Virus record (IMG/VR): IMGVR_UViG_3300022907_001428
Span: 1-20,379 of that record
Length of the DNA stretch: 20,379 bases
Source of the DNA: a virus
Direction: 5' to 3' (one strand)
A program made the translations under genes and the position numbers. The notes beneath the pieces were generated by a model. The model had not been told where the DNA came from and ran no database searches. It saw nothing but the letters and a program-made list of their open reading frames with translations. Shown here piece after piece: positions 10,880 to 18,537 of this stretch (positions are counted from its first letter, which is position 1; each line of letters begins with the position of its first letter).

Positions 10880-12625
10880 ATGTTTTTAGCATTCATAACA
10901 CTAGCAGTAGCATTGTCGATCAGTGCAGTTGCAATTTATTATTCAGTAGCAGGGCTTGTGGCTATATTTGCAGCCGCGGCAGTTCCTATTATGATTATGG
11001 GTGGTACACTTGAAATTGGTAAATTAGTTACAGCACTTTGGCTACATCGACATTGGAAGCAAGCCACTTGGTGGCTAAAAAGTTATCTAAGTGTAGCTGT
11101 AATAGTCCTTATGTTTATTACAAGCATGGGCATCTTCGGATTCCTAAGCAAAGCACACATTGAACAAACTAGTGCAAGCACAGAAAGTGTTGCACAAGTA
11201 GAACGGTTAACTACAGAAATTGCAAGACAACAAGATGTAGTTAAACGTGCAGAACTAAAGATTAATGCATTACAGACTCAAGGAACAGGTAGTGATGCTA
11301 ATGTTCAATCGCAAATTGACAAAGAACAAGAACGTATTGACAAAGCATTTGAACGAGTACAACCTGCTATTGATGAACAGAATTTAATTATTCAATCACA
11401 AGGAAAACTATTCCGTGATGAGCTAGCAAAGATTGATACTGCACTAACACAATTACAAAGTTACATCGATGCTGGCGAAATTAAAAAAGCACAACAGATG
11501 GTTGGTGCAAAAGCTGACGGAGCATTTGGTCCTAACACTGCTACTAAGTTTAGAGAATGGCAAGATGCTAGACAGCAAGATCGCGCGGCCTTACTAGTTA
11601 AAATAGAACAAGCAACTAATAATCCGCAAGCTCGTGCAGCCGCTGCCGAAATCAAACGCCTACGTCAAACTGCTGAACGTCAAGTAGCCGACTCTAATGC
11701 ACTTATCAATCGCTTACGAACAAACATTGGCAAGACAGATAAGACTGCTGAAATTGATGCACAAGTTGATGAACAGAATGCTCGAATTAAAACTGCTAAT
11801 AATAGCATAGATACTCTAACAGAAGAAAAGTATGCACTTGAAACTGAGTACCGTAAACTAGAAGCAGAAGTAGGTCCAATCAAATACATTGCTGAATTTG
11901 TTTATGGCGAGCAAGCAGATAAGAATATGCTCGAAAAAGCTGTTACATGGGTAATTGTAATTATTATCTTTGTATTCGATCCATTAGCTGTATTATTGCT
12001 TATTGCAAGTCAATATACATTTGAATGGAACCGAAAAGGTCGTGAGGGAGACGATAATGACAATGAGTCTAATAGAGTTGATGATGAATCATCAAAAGAA
12101 GGAACAGGAACCAGCCAAACAGACGGAAGTATTATTGACACCGGCAATGTCGACGAAACAATTGAAGCAGATGATTCCGTGCATAGAACCGATGATGTTG
12201 TTACAACCGATGTCGACACAATGGCTATTGAACAAGCAAGAGCCCAACGAATAGTTGATAATGTGCCACCTGATTTTACAACAGTTGAGTCTAATAATAT
12301 TACAATAGAAGAACACGCTAAAGAATATTCGGAAACACCTGTTGTCGAAAAAAAAGATATAAAATCATCGGAAGAATTAAAGCGTGAAGCTGAATACGAT
12401 TTAAAAGAACAAGATGAAACTTTTATACAAGGCAAAACTGACTGGAAAACTGCAAACCCAGATCAAACACTAAAGCATTATAAAAACCTTTATGTTAAAG
12501 GAGTTATAGATTCATTACCGTGGGAAACTAATACAGATAGTGATAACTATAATGCAGACGAAGGTTATAAACAAAATGCTGAACAAAACGAAAAGACACT
12601 TTTTAACAGACTACGTAGCAAATAG
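10880..12625 (+). CDS. Large membrane and coiled-coil protein with peptidoglycan-binding-like motif
   Basis: A 581-residue protein. Membrane helices lie at about 4-24, 26-46 and 66-91. A long Gln/Glu/Ala/Lys-rich coiled coil follows (about 95-340), then another membrane helix (about 353-378). The tail (380-581) is acidic and rich in Asp, Glu, Ser and Thr and looks disordered, ending in a short folded-looking block. Within the coiled coil, residues 203-227 (VGAKADGAFGPNTATKFREW) match the repeat of peptidoglycan-binding domain 1. The helix pair would place the coiled coil on one side, probably the periplasm. Proteins of this layout occur in T4-like marine phages as hypotheticals. It follows the SleB gene by 23 bases and may work with it at the wall. 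Confidence 0.8.
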   Translation: MFLAFITLAVALSISAVAIYYSVAGLVAIFAAAAVPIMIMGGTLEIGKLVTALWLHRHWKQATWWLKSYLSVAVIVLMFITSMGIFGFLSKAHIEQTSASTESVAQVERLTTEIARQQDVVKRAELKINALQTQGTGSDANVQSQIDKEQERIDKAFERVQPAIDEQNLIIQSQGKLFRDELAKIDTALTQLQSYIDAGEIKKAQQMVGAKADGAFGPNTATKFREWQDARQQDRAALLVKIEQATNNPQARAAAAEIKRLRQTAERQVADSNALINRLRTNIGKTDKTAEIDAQVDEQNARIKTANNSIDTLTEEKYALETEYRKLEAEVGPIKYIAEFVYGEQADKNMLEKAVTWVIVIIIFVFDPLAVLLLIASQYTFEWNRKGREGDDNDNESNRVDDESSKEGTGTSQTDGSIIDTGNVDETIEADDSVHRTDDVVTTDVDTMAIEQARAQRIVDNVPPDFTTVESNNITIEEHAKEYSETPVVEKKDIKSSEELKREAEYDLKEQDETFIQGKTDWKTANPDQTLKHYKNLYVKGVIDSLPWETNTDSDNYNADEGYKQNAEQNEKTLFNRLRSK

Positions 12626-12632
12626 GTTGTAA

Positions 12633-13028
12633 GTGAGTAAAGTTAATATAATCACGCCACCTGATAAATTGTTTAATGACAGTTCTCAGGTACTAATAAT
12701 TTTTCCAACTAAGCAACTTCGATTAGAGTTGCAAGAAACATACCTAAGTACTACTACAGACGATGTTAATGTATATTACTTCGATAAAGAAGTATATGCA
12801 GCAAGTGACATTGATTGGTTATTATCAGTATTTCATCTATCTAATATTGTTATAATAGATGTAGATAATACACCTTCGTATCTAAAAGACCTATTAAGTT
12901 ATATGATATCCAAACCTAAAACATTTTGGTTGACAACCAATCAAAATTCAGTGTATAATCATATAAGCAACAATAGAATACATACGCTAAATTTTTTGTC
13001 AAATAAAGGAGACAATAGCAGTGGCTAA
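12633..13028 (+). CDS. Unknown phage protein, 131 residues
   Basis: The gene begins with GTG at 12633 and is preceded by a weak AGG. It has alternating beta and alpha segments (SQVLIIFPTKQL, VNVYYFDKEVY, NIVIIDVDNTPSYL, TFWLTTNQNSVYNHISNNR), suggesting a Rossmann-like or response-regulator-like fold, but no catalytic motif is clear. I believe similar proteins occur in T4-like cyanophages as hypotheticals. The 3' end contains a promoter and overlaps the bS21 start by eight bases. Confidence 0.75.
   Translation: MSKVNIITPPDKLFNDSSQVLIIFPTKQLRLELQETYLSTTTDDVNVYYFDKEVYAASDIDWLLSVFHLSNIVIIDVDNTPSYLKDLLSYMISKPKTFWLTTNQNSVYNHISNNRIHTLNFLSNKGDNSSG
12930..12959 (+). promoter_or_regulatory. Sigma70-like promoter for bS21 and GMP reductase
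   Basis: TTGACA (12930-12935) and TATAAT (12954-12959) are spaced by 18 bases inside the end of the preceding gene, about 60 bases before the bS21 start. Confidence 0.8.
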
Positions 13029-13284
13029 CTACGATGACAAACCTGCAGGGCGCGGCCTTACAGTAGAAGTGCGCAATGGCGATTTTAATTATGCTTTGCG
13101 AAAGTTTAAAAAGAAAGTACAAGAAGATGGTATTCTACAAACTTTGCGCGAGAAAGAGTTTTTTGAAAAACCAAGCATTAAACGTGCAAAAGCAAAAAAA
13201 GCCGGCCGGGCTCGTTGGTTGAAGAAACAAGCCAAGATGGACGGTGATACAACAACTACGTCAGGTAGCAAACGGAAGCGATAA
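13021..13284 (+). CDS. rpsU: Phage ribosomal protein bS21
   Basis: An 87-residue protein with the bS21 signature: LTVEVRNGDFNYALRKFKKK, then EDGILQTLREKEFFEKPS, then a basic helix with KRAKAKKAGRARWLKKQ. bS21 sits on the 30S platform near the anti-Shine-Dalgarno end of 16S rRNA and helps start translation. Phage copies are known, including in pelagiphages, and may replace the host protein to favour phage messages; the effect is inference. It has an extra basic C-terminal tail relative to typical 60-70 residue bacterial forms. AAGGAG lies nine bases before the GTG start. The next gene starts directly after the stop. Confidence 0.93.
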   Translation: MANYDDKPAGRGLTVEVRNGDFNYALRKFKKKVQEDGILQTLREKEFFEKPSIKRAKAKKAGRARWLKKQAKMDGDTTTTSGSKRKR

Positions 13285-14409
13285 ATGAGAATTGATCAAG
13301 ATATCAAACTAGACTACAAGGATGTACTAATCCGCCCTAAGCGAAGTACACTTAAAAGTCGTAGTGAAGTAAGCCTAGAACGTGGATTTACATTTCGTAA
13401 CTACGTTCCAGACTTTCCAGACAACATAAAAGACGAACACTATCGTGGCATTCCTATTATGGCTGCTAACATGGACGGTGTCGGCACTATGGAAATGGCC
13501 GACAAACTAGCAGAAGGTAATATCTTTACTTGTCTAGTTAAAACATATCCAGTTGAAAACCTAGTTGATTACTTTAATGCAGGTATCAAAGAGCGTACAG
13601 ATAATGTAGCAATGAGTATCGGCACTAGTGACTCAGACTTTAATAAACTTGTTCAAGTATATGAACAATGTGAAGGCAATCTAAAATACGTGTGCATGGA
13701 TATTGCAAACGGATATTCAGAGCACTTTGCAGCTCGAGTGCGTGATGTGCGCAAAGCATTACCACATATTGTAATCATTGCTGGTAACGTAGTAACAGGC
13801 GAAATGACGGAGGAACTTATACTTGCCGGAGCTGATATTGTTAAAGTTGGTATTGGACCTGGGAGTGTTTGCACTACTCGTATCCAAACTGGTGTTGGAT
13901 ACCCGCAGCTCTCCGCTGTTATCGAGTGCGCTGACGCTGCTCACGGTCTCGGTGGGCATATCATTGCTGATGGCGGCTGTACCTGCCCTGGTGACGTGGC
14001 TAAGGCTTTTGCTGCCGGCGCAGACTTTGTAATGCTTGGCGGTATGCTTGCCGGACACGATGAAGGTGGTGGCGAAGTTATTACCAAGTTCTACGAAACA
14101 AATGAAGTTGATAACGAAGGTTATCGAGTAAGAGAAATGAAACAGTTTGTACAGTTCTACGGTATGAGTAGTGACGCAGCAAACACAAAACATTTTGGCG
14201 GATTGAAAAACTATCGTTCGTCAGAAGGTCGTGAAGTACTTGTTCCTTACAGGGGCGAGGTAGCACGAACAGTACAAGACTTGCTCGGAGGCATCCGTTC
14301 AACTTGTACATACGCAGGCGCTATGAAGCTCAAGCAACTTAGCAAATGCACAACCTTTGTTCGTTGTACTCAGCAATTTAATGCTGTTTATGCGAATAAT
14401 AATAAATAA
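13285..14409 (+). CDS. guaC: GMP reductase
   Basis: A 374-residue TIM-barrel enzyme of the IMPDH/GMP reductase family, close to E. coli GuaC. The region [17 protein letters not shown] holds the catalytic Cys (C196). It is followed by [20 protein letters not shown], then DGGC-x4-GDVAKAF and [15 protein letters not shown], and later FYGMSSDAA and [12 protein letters not shown]. Those blocks are GuaC-specific, and no CBS pair is present as in IMPDH. It reduces GMP to IMP with NADPH, feeding purines back to the IMP branch point, which could balance dATP and dGTP supply in step with the phage Nrd. The middle (about 13820-14080) uses Ala GCT/GCC and other codons unlike the GCA-rich neighbours. Confidence 0.93.
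   Translation: MRIDQDIKLDYKDVLIRPKRSTLKSRSEVSLERGFTFRNYVPDFPDNIKDEHYRGIPIMAANMDGVGTMEMADKLAEGNIFTCLVKTYPVENLVDYFNAGIKERTDNVAMSIGTSDSDFNKLVQVYEQCEGNLKYVCMDIANGYSEHFAARVRDVRKALPHIVIIAGNVVTGEMTEELILAGADIVKVGIGPGSVCTTRIQTGVGYPQLSAVIECADAAHGLGGHIIADGGCTCPGDVAKAFAAGADFVMLGGMLAGHDEGGGEVITKFYETNEVDNEGYRVREMKQFVQFYGMSSDAANTKHFGGLKNYRSSEGREVLVPYRGEVARTVQDLLGGIRSTCTYAGAMKLKQLSKCTTFVRCTQQFNAVYANNNK
14402..14408 (+). promoter_or_regulatory. Late-promoter-like box ATAAATA before groES
   Basis: ATAAATA lies 12 bases before the GGAA of the leader hairpin. The same box sits at exactly the same distance before the hsp20 leader (16392). In T4 the start site lies about six bases after this box, so the leader hairpin would be at the 5' end of the RNA. 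Confidence 0.5.
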
Positions 14410-14410
14410 A

Positions 14411-14457
14411 ATCGGAATGCCAAATGGGTTCCAATTAATCTTGCTTAATTAAGGAGA
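14411..14457 (+). promoter_or_regulatory. ROSE-like RNA thermometer candidate in the groES leader
   Basis: Hairpin I pairs GGAA (14414-14417) with TTCC (14429-14432) and CC with GG around AAAT. Hairpin II pairs TCTTGCTT (14439-14446) with AAGGAGA (14451-14457) around AATT. All seven pairs form, including one U-G, with only G14443 bulged. The right arm is the groES ribosome binding site. A UUGCU strand with a bulged G facing the Shine-Dalgarno sequence is the hallmark of ROSE elements that switch on heat-shock genes on warming. A matching copy precedes hsp20. Confidence 0.7.
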
Positions 14458-14463
14458 AATAAC

Positions 14464-16381
<1,918 letters not shown>

Positions 16382-16391
16382 TTTATCATTG

Positions 16392-16398
16392 ATAAATA
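16392..16398 (+). promoter_or_regulatory. Late-promoter-like box ATAAATA before hsp20
   Basis: ATAAATA lies 12 bases before the GGAA of the leader, the same spacing as at groES. It also forms part of a short TTATC/GATAA palindrome just after the groEL stop. Confidence 0.5.
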
Positions 16399-16450
16399 AT
16401 TACGGAATGCCGAAAGGGTTCCGTAATTTAATCTTGCTTATTAAAGGAGA
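16398..16450 (+). promoter_or_regulatory. ROSE-like RNA thermometer candidate in the hsp20 leader
   Basis: Hairpin I pairs AATTACGGAA (16398-16407) with TTCCGTAATT (16419-16428), ten perfect pairs, and CC with GG around a GAAA loop. Hairpin II pairs TCTTGCTT (16432-16439) with AAGGAGA (16444-16450) around ATTA and bulges G16436. It hides the hsp20 ribosome binding site. The paired residues of hairpin II are identical to those of the groES leader, while both loops and the outer stem of hairpin I differ. This suits a conserved RNA structure and fits the known preference of ROSE elements for small heat-shock genes. Confidence 0.75.
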
Positions 16451-16456
16451 AAAAAA

Positions 16457-16930
16457 ATGACAAGACTTACAACTTTAGACTTACCTAACTTTCATAGAGC
16501 CACTGTTGGCTTTGATAGAATGTTTAATGAACTTGAAAGACAGTTTGCAAACAGTCCAAATGGAAACGGGTATCCCCCATACAATATTGCACAAATCAAC
16601 GACGACGAATACATGATTAGTATTGCTGTCGCTGGCTTTGGTATGGATAACCTTGATATTACAAAGGATGGAAAGATCCTGCGTATTGAAGGAACTGCTC
16701 CTAAGGGAGACGAAAATGTAAACTACCTACACAAAGGAATCGGCGGACGCAACTTCCGTAGAGAGTTTACACTTGCTGACTATGTGGAAGTCGCTGGCGC
16801 AACACTAGAACTAGGTATGCTTAACGTACACCTAAAGCGTGAAGTACCAGAAGCACTGCAACCTAAGAAAATCGCTATTAAAGATTACTCAGGTGCAGTA
16901 CACGAAGCAATTGAAACAGACAGCAAGTAA
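16457..16930 (+). CDS. Small heat shock protein Hsp20/IbpA-like
   Basis: A 157-residue alpha-crystallin family chaperone. The N-terminal HRATVGFDRMFNELE is IbpA-like. The alpha-crystallin domain covers about residues 40-135 (YPPYNIAQINDDEYMISIAV, GMDNLDITKDGKILRIEG, FRREFTLADYVEV, LELGMLNVHLKREVPE). The C-terminal IxI-type motif is in KKIAI. It holds unfolded proteins for refolding. Hsp20 is common in T4-like marine phages. Its leader carries the thermometer-like element, and a G/C-rich hairpin follows the gene. Confidence 0.95.
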   Translation: MTRLTTLDLPNFHRATVGFDRMFNELERQFANSPNGNGYPPYNIAQINDDEYMISIAVAGFGMDNLDITKDGKILRIEGTAPKGDENVNYLHKGIGGRNFRREFTLADYVEVAGATLELGMLNVHLKREVPEALQPKKIAIKDYSGAVHEAIETDSK

Positions 16931-16938
16931 GCAGTCTA

Positions 16939-16964
16939 GGGGGAGGTAATACTCCCCCATTTTA
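16939..16964 (+). terminator. Probable terminator after hsp20
   Basis: GGGGGAG (16939-16945) pairs perfectly with CTCCCCC (16952-16958) around GTAATA, followed by ATTTTATT. The T run is interrupted, so read-through into clpS is possible. No separate promoter for clpS is obvious. Confidence 0.65.
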
Positions 16965-16981
16965 TTCTACGGAGAAAACGC

Positions 16982-17287
16982 ATGGCAACAGATACTGATG
17001 TAAAAATTGATGAAAAAATTAAAATTACAATCAAAGAACCATCTAACTATAATGTAATATTTTTAAATGACGATTCAACTCCTATGGAATGGGTAGTAGA
17101 ACTTTTAAAAACGTTATTCAAACATACTACTGCTAGTGCAGAAGCATTAACAATGGATATTCATAATGAAGGTTCTGCAGTTGTAGGAACTTATAAGTAT
17201 GAAATAGCAGAGCAGAAGGCAGCGGAAGCAACTACTGCAAGTCGCAATCACGGATTTCCACTGCAAGTAAAAATGGAAGAAGCATGA
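16982..17287 (+). CDS. clpS: ClpS, adaptor of the ClpAP protease
   Basis: A 101-residue protein of normal ClpS size. A flexible N-terminus is followed by YNVIFLNDDSTPMEWVVELL, then MDIHNEGSAVVGTYKYEIAE, QKAAEATTASRNHGFPL and a final EE. The N-degron pocket residues are kept: N29, D30 and H61, with the same 32-residue Asn-His spacing as in E. coli. ClpS hands proteins with Leu, Phe, Trp or Tyr at the N-terminus to ClpA, and in E. coli it also turns ClpAP away from ssrA-tagged proteins. The stop overlaps the heme oxygenase start (ATGA). It could redirect host proteolysis. Confidence 0.95.
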   Translation: MATDTDVKIDEKIKITIKEPSNYNVIFLNDDSTPMEWVVELLKTLFKHTTASAEALTMDIHNEGSAVVGTYKYEIAEQKAAEATTASRNHGFPLQVKMEEA

Positions 17288-17832
17288 GCAATTTAAAAGA
17301 ACTTACTTGGGAACATCATAAGAACGCTGAACGTCAAGCATTCGTAAAAGAGATGTTTGCAAAAGAACCACAGATTAGTAAAGAACGATATGCAACATAT
17401 TTGTTCAATCAACATCCTCAATACAACATGCTAGAAATGCTAGCAATGATGCATGGACTGTTTGACGGCATGCCCGAATTGCGTAGAGCTCCACGTATTC
17501 ATGAGGACTATCAAGAACTTTGGGATAAGGACAGTTTTGATCAACCTCCATTAATGCCTGTTGTAAAAGAATACATGGATCATTTAATGTCAATCAAAGA
17601 TGATGCAGACAAATTAATGGCACACGTATATGTAAGACACATGGGAGATCTAAGTGGTGGACAAATGATTGCTAAACGTGTGCCAGGCAGCGGCAAGTTT
17701 TATCAATTTGATAAAGATCACGACGAACTTAAAGAATTAGTACGTGCAAGGCTGAGCGATGATATGGCCGACGAAGCTAAAGTGTGTTTTGATTTTGCTA
17801 CAAAAATGTTTAAAGAGTTGGGCGGCGAATGA
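17284..17832 (+). CDS. Heme oxygenase
   Basis: A 182-residue all-helical protein of the heme oxygenase family, shorter than typical cyanobacterial forms of about 240. The proximal heme ligand is H12 in WEHHKNAERQAF, and the distal helix motif is RHMGDLSGGQMIAKRV (GDLSGGQ at 121-127). The Tyr/Phe-rich middle is also typical. It opens heme with oxygen and reducing power (ferredoxin) to biliverdin, CO and iron. The starts and stops overlap clpS before and a bilin reductase after (ATGA both times), so biliverdin is probably passed straight to that enzyme. The name ho1/hemO is not assigned, since the subtype is uncertain. Confidence 0.94.
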   Translation: MSNLKELTWEHHKNAERQAFVKEMFAKEPQISKERYATYLFNQHPQYNMLEMLAMMHGLFDGMPELRRAPRIHEDYQELWDKDSFDQPPLMPVVKEYMDHLMSIKDDADKLMAHVYVRHMGDLSGGQMIAKRVPGSGKFYQFDKDHDELKELVRARLSDDMADEAKVCFDFATKMFKELGGE

Positions 17833-18518
17833 GTGTTATATGGCAAAGACTAATTGAGTGTAAAGATGAGATTATACAAATCTTTAATGACAAAGCCGTT
17901 GAATTTGAAGAGCCCGGGCTTGCTCACTTTAATAATGATACTTGGGTCAATCGTGTGTGGCGTAATGATCATGTTAGGCGTGCTCATATCGATGTAGTAG
18001 ATGCTCGTGACAGCAAAGGCTTGTGGATGATGCATGTATGTGTATTTCCAACATTAACTAATCCTGGACCTATTTACGGGTTTGATGTAATTGCTGGCAG
18101 GACTAAAATGACAGGTGCGTTTCACGATCTCAGTGCAAGTGCTGACTTAGATAATCCTATGATTGCAGGATACAAGGAAGCTGTCGCAGACTTTATTCCA
18201 ACTAAGCAACGACAGCTACCTGAATGGGCAACAAACATCTTTACAGACAGGATGCTGGCCGCAGGTAATGTAAGCACAGAAGAAGAAGCAGTTGCTATTA
18301 TTGAACTAGCATTAGATAACCTTCGTGCATACTTTGATGAAATTGGTGAGTTTACTGGTACAGGCAATATAGATCTAGTTGCCGCAGCACAGAACTATTA
18401 CTGTCATAATCAGCAACAGAATCCGCACACTCCTCGAACAATGAAGAGTCTAGGTCTTGACGAAGCAGACGTTGATAAGTTCTGTACTGATATGTTGTTT
18501 CCTAAGATAAATACTTAA
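17829..18518 (+). CDS. Ferredoxin-dependent bilin reductase, PcyX-like
   Basis: A 229-residue FDBR family protein. MMHVCVFP carries H69 and PIYGFDVIAGR carries D86, with the same 17-residue spacing as His88 and Asp105 of PcyA. N198 in YYCHNQQQNPHTPRTM matches PcyA Asn219, and the C-terminal DMLFP is typical. The Glu76 of PcyA, needed for phycocyanobilin formation, aligns with D55 (HIDVVD), as expected for an enzyme making another bilin. Together with the heme oxygenase it should reduce biliverdin, probably to phycoerythrobilin, as reported for PcyX of uncultured oceanic phages. The PcyX subtype is inference; PebS or PcyA-like alternatives are less likely. No phycobiliprotein is encoded here. 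Confidence 0.87.
   Translation: MSVIWQRLIECKDEIIQIFNDKAVEFEEPGLAHFNNDTWVNRVWRNDHVRRAHIDVVDARDSKGLWMMHVCVFPTLTNPGPIYGFDVIAGRTKMTGAFHDLSASADLDNPMIAGYKEAVADFIPTKQRQLPEWATNIFTDRMLAAGNVSTEEEAVAIIELALDNLRAYFDEIGEFTGTGNIDLVAAAQNYYCHNQQQNPHTPRTMKSLGLDEADVDKFCTDMLFPKINT
18507..18513 (+). promoter_or_regulatory. Late-promoter-like box ATAAATA
   Basis: ATAAATA overlaps the end of the bilin reductase gene, 24 bases before the next ATG. It matches the boxes at 14402 and 16392. No sigma70-type promoter is seen here. Confidence 0.45.
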
Positions 18519-18537
18519 AATAAATTAGGGAATTGCA

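Noticed and set aside
12003-12254. Plus-strand ORF inside the membrane/coiled-coil gene
   Set aside because: It is a shadow frame of the acidic tail, with no coupling or ribosome binding site.
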